Positions 43,498 through 52,300 of a DNA stretch of 64,000 nt are shown in pieces. The DNA lies in NCBI RefSeq assembly GCF_031845265.1, contig NZ_JAVRBG010000002.1:276693-340692 (forward strand), read 5' to 3'. Each line of letters begins with the position of its first letter. Positions within the stretch are counted from its first letter, which is position 1. The notes under the pieces were generated by a model. That model searched no databases and was not told the origin of the DNA. It was given only the letters and a program-made list of their open reading frames with translations. Position numbers and translations under genes: made by a program. The stretch comes from Mesonia ostreae. Lineage in GTDB: Bacteria > Bacteroidota > Bacteroidia > Flavobacteriales > Flavobacteriaceae.

Positions 43498-43990
43498 CTT
43501 CAAATTATCAAATTAGCTCATTTTCAGATCATCACATCATTTGCATAATGCTTCGATTCAATTTTTTTCAAAAATCACTCAGCCGCCGAGTTCTATTGTC
43601 AGATTGAGCGGAGTCGAAATCTTTAGCTTCGATAGAACCTTCTTCCGAAAATCACTCAGCTACCAAATTTCATTTTCAAATTAACACATTGCCACATTTT
43701 CAAATCATCACATTATTTGCATGAGGCTTCGATACAATTTTTTTCAAAAATCACTCAGCCGCCGAGTTCTATTGTCAGATTGAGCGGAGTCGAAATCTTT
43801 AGCTTCGATAGNNNNNNNNNNNNNNNNNNNNNNNNNNNNNNNNNNNNNNNNNNNNNNNNNNNNNNNNNNNNNNNNNNNNNNNNNNNNNNNNNNNNNNNNN
43901 NNNNNNNNNNNAACCTTCTTCCGAAAATCACTCAGCTACCAAATTTCATTTTCAAATTAACACATTGCCACATTTTCAAATCATCACCTC
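43498..43990. repeat. 176-bp tandem repeat containing an assembly gap
   Basis: Units begin TTTTCA at 43521, 43697 and 43973. The first two are 176 bp apart; the third is 276 bp on, which is 176 plus the 100 N. Each unit contains CACTCAGCCGCCGAGTTC, GAGCGGAGTCGA and CACTCAGCTACC. Units 1 and 2 differ at only a few bases. The array has at least two and a half units; the true number is unknown. Confidence 0.9.
43812..43911. other. Assembly gap of 100 N
   Basis: Exactly 100 N, a standard placeholder for a gap of unknown size. The bases either side (GATAG / AACCTTC) are contiguous in the first repeat unit at 43631-43642, so the contigs meet inside the tandem repeat. Confidence 0.98.
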
Positions 43991-43996
43991 ACCACC

Positions 43997-44530
43997 TCAA
44001 CTCATTTTTGCAAATAAATCCCACATCACCACGCCCGCGCTTACCGAAATGTTTAAAGAATGTTTGCTCCCGTATTGCGGAATTTCAATCACTTGGTCGC
44101 TCATAGATACGATACTTTGCTGAACACCTTTTACTTCATTCCCAAAAACAATAGCGTAAGTTGTGTCTTTTTGAGGTGTAAAATCTTGTAACATCATAGC
44201 ATCTTCGGCTTGTTCTATGCTTAAAATTTTAACTCCGTTTTCTTGCAGACTTTTGATGACGTCTTCGGTTTTTTCGTGGTGTTCCCAAATTACGGTATCT
44301 GTCGCACCTAAAGCCGTTTTTTGAATGTCTTTATGAGGCGGAGTTGCAGTTATTCCGCAGAGAAAAATTTTTTCGATTAAAAAAGCGTCGGCTGTTCTAA
44401 AGACAGAACCTATATTATTAAGACTTCTAATATTGTCTAACACCACGATAATGGGTGTTTTTTTGGCTTCCTTAAAACCTTCAATAGATTTTCTGTCGAG
44501 TTCGCTATTTTTTAATTTCCTGTTTTTCAT
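43997..44530 (-). CDS. TrmH/SpoU-family RNA 2'-O-methyltransferase
   Basis: 177 residues, the trefoil-knot SPOUT fold. Motif 1: VVLDNIRSLNNIGSVFRTADAF; motif 2: YAIVFGNEVKGV; motif 3: IEIPQYGSKHSLNISVSAGV. It uses S-adenosylmethionine. Whether tRNA or rRNA is the target cannot be read. It has no extra RNA-binding domain, and the size is near TrmL/TrmH. Confidence 0.9.
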   Translation of the reverse strand: MKNRKLKNSELDRKSIEGFKEAKKTPIIVVLDNIRSLNNIGSVFRTADAFLIEKIFLCGITATPPHKDIQKTALGATDTVIWEHHEKTEDVIKSLQENGVKILSIEQAEDAMMLQDFTPQKDTTYAIVFGNEVKGVQQSIVSMSDQVIEIPQYGSKHSLNISVSAGVVMWDLFAKMS

Positions 44531-44600
44531 AGCTGCAAAAGTAAAATTATTTTTGGCATCGAAGGAGAGGTACTTGGAAGAACTTCTAGCGTTTATTTTG

Positions 44601-44690
44601 CGTTAGGGATTGCAGCGGTTACCCTGCAGGGAGCGATAGCGAACCGAAGCGTAAAAGCGAAAAGCCCGGCCGCAGGCAACGCCCAAATCA
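44601..44690 (+). repeat. GCGTTAGGGATTG-type dispersed element
   Basis: GCGTTAGGGATTGCAGCGG at one end, GAAAAGCCCGGCCGCAGGC then AACGCCC at the other, with a GAGCGATAGCGAACC middle. Related to the inverted element at 28082-28163. Confidence 0.6.
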
Positions 44691-44706
44691 AAAACGATGA
44701 AGCCTT

Positions 44707-44868
44707 ATACCAAATTAGTTTTGAAATGTCGTGAATAAAGCGAAGTTGCTTTTTCGTTAAATGACGCTGCGATTGGTTTGTATAGCATTAGCTATGGAGA
44801 CTATGAGCAAGAAAATATAACGGAAAATGAACGAGTTTTAATGCGATATTACACAGCTATTTTGGTAT
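44707..44868 (+). repeat. MITE-like element, copy 2
   Basis: 162 bp bounded by ATACCAAATTAG and CTATTTTGGTAT. It is strongly similar throughout to 3511-3695 (TTTTGAAATGTCGT, AAAGCGAAGTTGCTTTTT, ATGAGCAA) but lacks the GC-rich 23-bp insert. Non-coding. Confidence 0.7.
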
Positions 44869-44944
44869 TATTTATTCTTAAGAGTTATTTTTTAACTCCT
44901 CAGTAAAAAACGTATTTTTACTGTTCGAATAAAAAAGATAGATT

Positions 44945-47572
44945 TTGACTGCAAAAAAAGCTCCCAAGGTGACTCCGTTAATGAAACAGTACAATGGCAT
45001 TAAGACCAAGTATCCCGATGCGTTGTTGCTCTTTAGGGTGGGCGATTTTTACGAAACTTTTGGAGAAGATGCCATCAAGGCAGCGAAGATTTTAAACATT
45101 ATACTCACCAATAGAAATAATGGCGGAGAGAAGCTAGAATTGGCTGGTTTTCCGTATCATTCTTTAAATACGTACTTGCCTAAATTGGTGAAAGCGGGGC
45201 AGAGAGTGGCGATATGCGATCAATTGGAAGATCCTAAGCAGACTAAGAAAATTGTAAAACGTGGCGTAACCGAGCTGGTAACGCCAGGAGTTTCTTTAAA
45301 CGATGAGGTACTGCACAGCAAAAGCAATAATTTTTTGGCAGCCGTGCAGTTTGGGAAGAAATTGTACGGAATTTCATTTTTAGATGTTTCTACAGGAGAG
45401 TTTTTAACAGCTCAAGGCGATGCAGAACATTTAGATAAATTGCTACAAAACTTTATGCCGAGTGAAGTTTTGATTCCGAAGAAATATAGGAAAGACTTTA
45501 CGGAATTGTGGGGAGAAAATTTTCATACTTTTTACTTGGAAGATTGGGTTTTTCAACCCGATTATGCCCAAGAAACGCTTACCAATCATTTTGAAACCAA
45601 GAATCTTAAAGGTTTTGGCGTAGAGCGTTTACCAGAAGGGATTATCGCATCTGGTGCGGTTTTACATTACCTAGCCGAAACTCAGCATAAAAAACTACAG
45701 CATATCTCTTCTTTGTCGCGAATTGCGGAAGAGGAATATGTGTGGATGGATCGATTTACAATCAGGAATCTAGAGCTTTACCAAGGAAATGCACAGCAAG
45801 CGGTCACGTTGTTAGATGTGATAGACAAGACACTTTCTGCGATGGGCGGACGCTTATTAAAACGTTGGTTGGCGCTTCCGTTAAAGAATAAAGAAAAGAT
45901 TGAAGCCAGACACGCTGTGGTAAAGTATTTTATAAAACATCCGAAGCAGCGAAAAGAAATTCAGGAACATATTAATAAAATAGGCGATTTAGAACGCTTA
46001 ATTTCTAAAGTAGCTACCCAAAAAATCAGTCCGCGGGAAGTGGTGCAGCTCAAAAAATCTTTGGATGCTATTATTCCTATTAAAAAGTTATCTGCATCGA
46101 GTGAAGCGGAGGCTTTGCAAGTGATTTCAGAAAATTTACACGCGTGTGATTTACTTCGGAAAAAAATAGAGGAATCTTTGCAAGAAGAAGCTCCAGTAAA
46201 TATAAATAAAGGAAATGCGATTGCTGCTGGTTTTTCTGAAGAGTTGGATGAACTCCGTCAACTAGCATTTTCGGGGAAAGATTATCTAGATAAAATGCTG
46301 GCGCGAGAAGTAGAAGCCACCGGAATTACAAGTTTAAAAATAGCCAGCAATAACGTTTTTGGGTACTATATAGAAGTGCGAAATTCTCATAAAGACAAGG
46401 TGCCAGAGGAATGGGTGAGAAAACAAACCTTAGTGAATGCAGAGCGTTACATTACGGAAGAGTTAAAAGAATATGAAGCCAAAATATTGGGTGCCGAAGA
46501 GAAAATTTTTGCTTTAGAGCAAGAGATTTTTCATAAGTTGGTGCTTTGGATGGCAGATTATATAGAGGTGATTCAAAAAAATGCCTCTTTAGTGGCGCGT
46601 TTAGATTGCTTGCAGAGTTTTGCGCAATTAGCTTTAGAAGAAAATTATAACGAGCCTTTTATTAATTTAGGACACGATCTGCATATTGAAGAAGGAAGAC
46701 ATCCCGTGATTGAAAAGCAATTGCCAGCGGGAGAGTTGTACGTTTCCAATAACTTAAGTTTAGACCGTGAAGAGCAACAAATTATTATGATTACCGGTCC
46801 CAATATGAGTGGTAAGTCGGCTATTTTAAGACAAACAGCTTTGATTGTGTTATTGGCGCAAATGGGAAGCTTTGTACCTGCAAAAGCCGCTGAAATTGGT
46901 TTGGTAGATAAAATTTTTACTAGAGTGGGAGCAAGTGATAATATCTCTTTAGGAGAATCTACGTTTATGGTAGAAATGAATGAGACGGCGAATATTTTGA
47001 ATAACCTCTCTGAACGAAGTCTTATTTTATTAGATGAAATTGGACGCGGAACGAGTACCTATGACGGAATTTCTATCGCTTGGGCGATTAGTGAATACTT
47101 ACACGAGCATCCTTCTAGAGCAAAAACTTTATTTGCGACGCATTACCACGAATTGAATGAAATGACTCAGAGTTTTTCGCGAATTAAGAATTACAACGTC
47201 TCTGTAAAAGAGTTAAAAGACAATGTGTTGTTTCTTCGAAAACTTACTCCAGGCGGCAGCGAGCATAGTTTCGGAATCCATGTAGCTAAAATGGCAGGAA
47301 TGCCACAGCAGGTATTGCATAGAGCTCATAAAATTTTAAAAAAATTAGAAAAGTCACACGGAGAAGATGCGCTGAGCAATCAGATGAAAAGTGCTACGGA
47401 AAAAGAACCTCAACTTAGTTTTTTTAAGTTGGATGATCCATTGTTGGAAGAAATAAAAGAAGATATATTACATATTGATATTGATACACTTACGCCAGTG
47501 GAAGCTTTGATGAAATTAAATGAAATTAAAAGAATGTTAGCAGGGAAGCAGTTTAAGGAAGAAAAAAAATAA
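44945..47572 (+). CDS. mutS: DNA mismatch repair protein MutS
   Basis: 875 residues. The mismatch-binding domain starts with LLLFRVGDFYETFGEDA, containing the Phe-x-Glu wedge (FYE). Connector, lever and clamp domains follow. The ATPase has Walker A GPNMSGKSAIL, Walker B LILLDEIGRGTSTYDG and the H-loop FATHYHEL. The start is TTG at 44945, since TAG precedes it in frame at 44939 and the N-terminus TAKKAPKVTPLMKQY is typical. Length is full. Confidence 0.96.
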   Translation: MTAKKAPKVTPLMKQYNGIKTKYPDALLLFRVGDFYETFGEDAIKAAKILNIILTNRNNGGEKLELAGFPYHSLNTYLPKLVKAGQRVAICDQLEDPKQTKKIVKRGVTELVTPGVSLNDEVLHSKSNNFLAAVQFGKKLYGISFLDVSTGEFLTAQGDAEHLDKLLQNFMPSEVLIPKKYRKDFTELWGENFHTFYLEDWVFQPDYAQETLTNHFETKNLKGFGVERLPEGIIASGAVLHYLAETQHKKLQHISSLSRIAEEEYVWMDRFTIRNLELYQGNAQQAVTLLDVIDKTLSAMGGRLLKRWLALPLKNKEKIEARHAVVKYFIKHPKQRKEIQEHINKIGDLERLISKVATQKISPREVVQLKKSLDAIIPIKKLSASSEAEALQVISENLHACDLLRKKIEESLQEEAPVNINKGNAIAAGFSEELDELRQLAFSGKDYLDKMLAREVEATGITSLKIASNNVFGYYIEVRNSHKDKVPEEWVRKQTLVNAERYITEELKEYEAKILGAEEKIFALEQEIFHKLVLWMADYIEVIQKNASLVARLDCLQSFAQLALEENYNEPFINLGHDLHIEEGRHPVIEKQLPAGELYVSNNLSLDREEQQIIMITGPNMSGKSAILRQTALIVLLAQMGSFVPAKAAEIGLVDKIFTRVGASDNISLGESTFMVEMNETANILNNLSERSLILLDEIGRGTSTYDGISIAWAISEYLHEHPSRAKTLFATHYHELNEMTQSFSRIKNYNVSVKELKDNVLFLRKLTPGGSEHSFGIHVAKMAGMPQQVLHRAHKILKKLEKSHGEDALSNQMKSATEKEPQLSFFKLDDPLLEEIKEDILHIDIDTLTPVEALMKLNEIKRMLAGKQFKEEKK

Positions 47573-47590
47573 ATTTTCTTATGATTTTGT

Positions 47591-47620
47591 TTTGCTAAAC
47601 TAAAAAAAGGATTAAATTTG
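47591..47620 (+). promoter_or_regulatory. Promoter of the tRNA pair
   Basis: TTTG at 47591-47594, 18-bp spacer, TAAATTTG at 47613-47620: an excellent match to the Bacteroidota primary sigma consensus, 39 bp before tRNA-Gly. Confidence 0.6.
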
Positions 47621-47658
47621 CCACCGCAATCACGGTTGCACGTTCATTATCAGATTAC

Positions 47659-47731
47659 GCGAAAATAGCTCAGCTGGTAGAGCGCCACCTTGCCAAGGTG
47701 GAGGTCGCGGGTTCGAATCCCGTTTTTCGCT
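47659..47731 (+). tRNA. tRNA-Gly (GCC)
   Basis: Cloverleaf: acceptor GCGAAAA/TTTTCGC, D arm AGCTCAGCTGGTAGAGC, anticodon stem CCACC/GGTGG with loop TTGCCAA (anticodon GCC at 47692-47694), T arm GCGGGTTCGAATCCCGT, discriminator T. CCA is not encoded. Confidence 0.97.
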
Positions 47732-47772
47732 CAGAGTCTACTAGTTATTTATATTATTGTAAAAACATATTA

Positions 47773-47856
47773 GCTCGGGTGGTGGAATTGGTAGACACGT
47801 TGGACTTAAAATCCAATGAACATTAGTTCGTACGGGTTCAAGTCCCGTCCCGAGTA
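47773..47856 (+). tRNA. tRNA-Leu (TAA)
   Basis: 84 nt class II tRNA. Acceptor GCTCGGG/CCCGAGT (terminal G-U pair), anticodon stem TTGGA/TCCAA with loop CTTAAAA (anticodon TAA at 47807-47809), a long variable arm, T arm ACGGGTTCAAGTCCCGT, discriminator A. Confidence 0.96.
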
Positions 47857-47858
47857 CA

Positions 47859-47897
47859 AAAACCCTCTTAATCATTTGATTTTGAGGGTTTTTTTGG
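47859..47897 (+). terminator. Terminator of the tRNA operon
   Basis: AAAACCCTC (47859-47867) pairs with GAGGGTTTT (47884-47892), followed by TTTTT; it starts 3 nt after tRNA-Leu. Confidence 0.85.
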
Positions 47898-48192
47898 CAA
47901 TTAACTATTTAATTTTTCTCCCTTTAATAATGCACAGAATAAAAATTTAATTTTTTAAATAGAGAGAGATAGGAAACACTAAATAATTTCCTATGAATGT
48001 CTATCATTTTTTATAATCATTTTTCTAGTAATTGGGCTTTCTATGGTGGAGGTATTCTTTCTTCAATAGAATGCAATGCACATATTGAATAATCGTTAAG
48101 CCACTTGGTCTCTAAAGTATCTGTTTACGGGAATACTTAATACTGATTACCTTGCCGAATTTTATTTTCATGCATTTCTAAATATTTTATTA
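47898..48192. other. AT-rich intergenic region
   Basis: About 300 bp with no recognisable gene or repeat, between the tRNA terminator and the promoter of the beta-helix gene. No second copy of the tRNA-Leu 3' end was found downstream. Confidence 0.4.
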
Positions 48193-48222
48193 TTTGGATG
48201 TAATAATTTTCTCGTAAATTTG
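48193..48222 (+). promoter_or_regulatory. Promoter of beta-helix lipoprotein gene
   Basis: TTTG (48193-48196), 18-bp spacer, TAAATTTG (48215-48222). It lies before a GTG at 48247 and the preferred ATG at 48310. Confidence 0.55.
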
Positions 48223-48309
48223 TTAATTAATTGTTAATACATTATTGTGGATAACAGTTATCTTTCTCATTCCATTATTAAAATAGAGAAAGTTAGCATT
48301 GCATATAAA

Positions 48310-49791
48310 ATGAAGCAAAAACAGATCAGTTTTATAAAACCATATTTACGCCCATTATTTTTCCTAAGTTTTTTCAACCTCTTTCTCATTTCTTGTTCGA
48401 ACGATGACCTTCCGAACGCTGAACTTCCGAAAGAAACTATAACTTTAGACGGTATAATAACGTGGGAGGCTATTACAGATGCTATAAATGCAGCTAACAA
48501 AGTAATAATTAATGGAGATGCTCCTAATTTACAGAAGCCTTTACTCATTCCCTCAAATAAAAAAATCGAAGTTAATGGATTGCTTAAAATTCAAAACGGG
48601 TTCATTGACGCGGTAATCGAAGATGTGGCTATTAGCGATACAAGCATTACTGTAGAGAATGCAAAAACAAAATATTTTGCAGGACAGCAGATTGTTATTT
48701 CTGATGATAACCAACCTACACAGGGTGGAGGTACAGGACAAACAAGAAGGATGGGAACAGCGATAACCATTACTTCTGTTACTGAGAATATAATCAGTTT
48801 TGCAGAGCCAATTAACGAAACGTACACTATGGCAGCCAATGCTAAAGTAGGGCATTGCAAATCCGTAATTTTAGTTGAAAACGCCGGAAATGTATCTATA
48901 ACAGGAACGGGAATTGTTGACCAGAATAAGGAAAACCAATTCGATGTAGAACCGCTATACATTAATCGAGTAGGTGAAGACGTGCGGTATGGATGTGGTG
49001 TCACAGTAAACGGTTCTTATAATGTGTTTGTAGGGAAAGGTCTCACATCCAGAAATGCAGTTTTACATTGTGTTCAGTTTCATGAAAGCTATGATTTCGA
49101 TATAGATACTCTGACGGCAGATGGGGCGCACGACAAGGGGTTATTGCTTCACGATGTTGATAACTTCAGAGTTACGAATGTAAGGGCGTTAAATTCTGAT
49201 TGGGAAGATGGGGTTTATCTGCATAATGATGCAACCAATGGATTCATTGATGAAATTTATACTGAAAACTGTTCTCGTCATGGCTTCGGAATTGGAAAGA
49301 ATTCTTCCAATATCACGGTAAACAATGTGATTGCGAAAGACTGTGGTAGGGCAGGGCAGTTTTTTCTAAGTTCTAATATAACTATTAAATCCTTTATGGC
49401 TATTGGAGGTGGCAAGGACAGATATTTACAAGAAAACAGACCGATGTTTGTTATCATGGGCTTGACCAATAGCGAATTTATCATTGAAGTTTCAGAGAAT
49501 ACACTTGCTGCAAATGGTATCTCAGTAATTGGGGGTTCTAAAAATTTAAAAATAAAAGCCAAAGTCAAAGGTTTAATAAATTCTGAAGCGAGCGGTAATG
49601 GGATTGTTTTTGGACGTGCGAGTGGTATGTATCCGAAAAACATAACTCTCTTAAACTCTTCAATAACAGAGAATAAAACAGGGGTAATAATCGAGGATGG
49701 TTGCGAAAACATTAAAGCTATAGACAGTGATATTACAGGAAATACAACTAATGTAATAAATAACGCAGGAGAACAATGGAACTGCTCCTAA
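48310..49791 (+). CDS. Parallel beta-helix lipoprotein
   Basis: 493 residues from the ATG at 48310, which directly precedes the signal peptide (MKQKQISFIKPYLRPLFFLS); an upstream GTG would add 21 unlikely residues. Lipobox NLFLISCSN (Cys29). The rest is a right-handed beta-helix of the pectate-lyase-like superfamily, with repeating NVSITGTGIVDQN, YDFDIDTLTADGAHDKG and NFRVTNVRALNSDWEDGVYL turns. A cell-surface polysaccharide lyase, hydrolase or epimerase is possible, but no catalytic set is identified. There is no polysaccharide-utilisation gene beside it. Confidence 0.8.
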   Translation: MKQKQISFIKPYLRPLFFLSFFNLFLISCSNDDLPNAELPKETITLDGIITWEAITDAINAANKVIINGDAPNLQKPLLIPSNKKIEVNGLLKIQNGFIDAVIEDVAISDTSITVENAKTKYFAGQQIVISDDNQPTQGGGTGQTRRMGTAITITSVTENIISFAEPINETYTMAANAKVGHCKSVILVENAGNVSITGTGIVDQNKENQFDVEPLYINRVGEDVRYGCGVTVNGSYNVFVGKGLTSRNAVLHCVQFHESYDFDIDTLTADGAHDKGLLLHDVDNFRVTNVRALNSDWEDGVYLHNDATNGFIDEIYTENCSRHGFGIGKNSSNITVNNVIAKDCGRAGQFFLSSNITIKSFMAIGGGKDRYLQENRPMFVIMGLTNSEFIIEVSENTLAANGISVIGGSKNLKIKAKVKGLINSEASGNGIVFGRASGMYPKNITLLNSSITENKTGVIIEDGCENIKAIDSDITGNTTNVINNAGEQWNCS

Positions 49792-50477
49792 TATTTGACT
49801 AACAAATTACCTTGGCGGAAAAGTAAATTTTTACTTATTTTTTCATCCCAATAATCTTTTCTTTGGTTAGATCTAACACAGTTCTCAATATTCTTTTAAG
49901 GTCATATTTAAGATCAATAGCGTCCTAAGCGTTTTTGGGGATAATTTGTAAGAACCTATTATAATTGGGTTTCGATAGCTTTTTATAATGATTGAAATTC
50001 TTTTTAGTAGTACGGTTTCTTCGGCCTATCGAAAATTTATCGTAAAACCCGCCTGAATGACTAGTCGGGCAGGTTTGAAGTGGAAATTCCGTAATCCCGA
50101 AGCTTCGGGATAGGCTGTCCGCCCGGATCGGCATAGACTGGTTTGAGCCAATAACACATTACTGATTTAAGATATAGAACTTGTATCTTGTAGTAATTAT
50201 CTTTTTCTGGATACATTATTATCAAATACAGATTATCTAGTTTAATATCGTATTTTTTTTCTATTATACATCCATATAAGCTCTGTTGTAAATTCTCTTA
50301 AACTATTTTCTTTATAAATAATGTCCTATTCTTAGGAAAGCCTACATATGCATTTCTTCCAATATTGGCACTTATCTTTTATTTTCTTTCGCCCATTGTC
50401 GCTATGTTTTCTAAAACGAAATTTATATATCGTCTTTTATAGAAATCTGAATCTCTGAATTATAATCGACGTTAGGT
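49792..50477. other. Degenerate intergenic region with GC-rich repeats
   Basis: A perfect 18-bp palindrome, ATCCCGAAGCTTCGGGAT (50095-50112), and an AAACCCGCC...GGGCAGGTTT hairpin (about 50045-50077) form a repeat-like core. On the minus strand, 49835-49924 could encode DAIDLKYDLKRILRTVLDLT and continue in frame, across one TAG, with the sequence upstream: a possible gene relic. The remainder is AT-rich without a gene. Confidence 0.35.
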
Positions 50478-51914
50478 TTAAAGTGAAAAGCCCAATGAAA
50501 GAAGGTAGGCAACGAGAATACCCAATGGGAAAATGAAAATAGGAGCAACTCCAGCAAAGTAGATTCCACCTATCCTAAAATCTTTTTGATTTACTAAATT
50601 CGTGCTGTATGCAATTGCATTTGGAGGTGTAGATACTGGCAAAAACAAAGCACAACTTGCACTTAGAGCAATAATTAGAGGTACGGAAACCTGATATATT
50701 CCTGGCAGACCCAAAGTGATTGGAATCAAAATAGCTGCAGCGGCGGTATTTGACATTACGTTGCTCATTCCCAAAGTGAGATACCCAAATATAATGGCAA
50801 GCAATAAGAGCGGGAAATTAAAACTCTTAAGCATAACAATAAACTTATGAGCCAATCCTACATCTACAATAGCAAGTCCCAATGCGAGACCTCCAGCTAC
50901 CAGCATTAGTGTATCCCAAGGAAGTCCACGTACTTGATCTGCCGAAATAATACTAGTGAGCGTAAGGACAACAATTGGTACAGCCGATGTAGCGGCCAAG
51001 GGAATTCCGTGAAGCGACTCGGTGCTCCAGAGAAGAACTGTAAAAAATAAGGTTATAATAACAATCCACTTCTCTTTCACCGGCACCAAATGTTCAGGCT
51101 CTTCATCTAAAAACGACAAATCGAGATCGACAACGTTGGTAATATTCTTGGAGGAGAGGTATTTCCAAAACGACCAAACCAAAAATAAGGCAAGTGGAAC
51201 TCCAAATACCATCCAAGTAAGGAATGTAATTTTAACACCAATGGTTTCCAAAGCACCTACAACGATTGCATTGGGGGTGCTGCCAATGATGGTTCCAATC
51301 CCACCCACAGAAGCAGCGGCTGGTATTCCAATGAGCAAGGAACGTGTGAATGGATTTTCTTTGCCCAGCTTAGATACGAGAGGCATTATACTTCCAATCA
51401 TCATGGCTGCGGTAGCCGTATTTGACATAAACATGCTCGCCACGGCAGTCATCATCATCAAACCGTAGAGTAGTCTTTTTGGTTTCGTTCCAAACCTGCG
51501 TACGGTAAAGCGAAATAGTGTTCGGTCAAGTTCGACTCGCTTCATGCCCTCGGCGAGGAAAAACCCACCCAGCAATAGCCAAATCACATCGCTGGTCCAA
51601 GCACCCACATAATCGTCTATTGGCATGGGAGTTTCTAAAAAATAATCGGATCCAAGGGTAAAGACTAAATAGCCAATAATAAAAATTCCTACGGCAAAAG
51701 GTGGTATTGCTTCTGTAATCCAAAGACCTAAAGCGAGAACAGTCAAAAAAAGCACACAGTCCATTGCAGGAGTGAAACCTTCAAACGGAATAAAATAAGT
51801 TACCAAAAATGCGATGACCACATTTCCTAAAAAAGTAGAGGTATTAAATAGTCTGCCTAATGTCTTATCGCGGTAATATTTAAATGAAGATCTTCTGGAA
51901 TCGTTGCTTCCCAT
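50478..51914 (-). CDS. DASS family (SLC13) anion:sodium symporter
   Basis: 478 residues with about eleven or twelve transmembrane helices. Two SNT motifs mark the Na+/substrate sites, SNTATAAMMIGSIMP and SNTAAAAILIPITLGLP, each preceded by a re-entrant hairpin, as in VcINDY. GIGTIIGSTPNAIVVG and STPPNAIAYSTNLV are also typical. Substrate is probably a dicarboxylate, citrate or sulfate. It is single, without operon partners. Confidence 0.9.
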   Translation of the reverse strand: MGSNDSRRSSFKYYRDKTLGRLFNTSTFLGNVVIAFLVTYFIPFEGFTPAMDCVLFLTVLALGLWITEAIPPFAVGIFIIGYLVFTLGSDYFLETPMPIDDYVGAWTSDVIWLLLGGFFLAEGMKRVELDRTLFRFTVRRFGTKPKRLLYGLMMMTAVASMFMSNTATAAMMIGSIMPLVSKLGKENPFTRSLLIGIPAAASVGGIGTIIGSTPNAIVVGALETIGVKITFLTWMVFGVPLALFLVWSFWKYLSSKNITNVVDLDLSFLDEEPEHLVPVKEKWIVIITLFFTVLLWSTESLHGIPLAATSAVPIVVLTLTSIISADQVRGLPWDTLMLVAGGLALGLAIVDVGLAHKFIVMLKSFNFPLLLLAIIFGYLTLGMSNVMSNTAAAAILIPITLGLPGIYQVSVPLIIALSASCALFLPVSTPPNAIAYSTNLVNQKDFRIGGIYFAGVAPIFIFPLGILVAYLLSLGFSL

Positions 51915-52300
51915 GTATTCAATTTTTTAAACTATTAAAGGCTTAAAATTGGATGTCAAATAAGTATGATGCAATTACTACACATTCATAAAACCACAAA
52001 AGTACTATAAATTACAAACGAAACACTTACATCAAAATTTATCTCATTTTTAAATTATTACTAACGTGATTGTATAAGAAGAGTAGGGCTGAAAATTGAC
52101 AGTTACTATTGGGATGAAACACAAGCCGATTTTCTTATTATCTTTTTTTCTTAATAAGCCCACCCAAGGACTACTGCTACCAATTTAAAAAATAAAAAGT
52201 CGCAGTAAATTTAAAAATTTGGTGGACTTGAAAAAGTGACTGAAAGATTGGGTTGAGCAATTGGTTATCTATGAGCTTCATAGGTTATTGTTCCACTATT
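51915..52300. other. AT-rich intergenic region
   Basis: 386 bp between the DASS gene and the DUF4209 pseudogene, both on the minus strand. I see no gene, repeat or clear terminator in it. Confidence 0.4.

Larger units (their letters stand above)
44531..44944. other. Intergenic region with dispersed element and MITE-like copy
   Basis: No gene. It holds the GCGTTAGGGATTG-type element at 44601-44690 and the MITE-like element at 44707-44868, in direct succession upstream of mutS. Confidence 0.6.

Noticed and set aside
43498..43990. Possible CRISPR array
   Set aside because: The repeating unit is 176 bp and nearly identical throughout, with no short repeat-spacer alternation and no cas genes. 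It is a tandem repeat.
43717..44106. Plus-strand reading frame across the N gap
   Set aside because: It consists of repeat DNA and undefined bases and overlaps the convincing TrmH-like gene on the other strand.
47773..47856. tRNA-Leu as a proven integration site
   Set aside because: No repeated tRNA 3' end and no integrase gene lie in the window.
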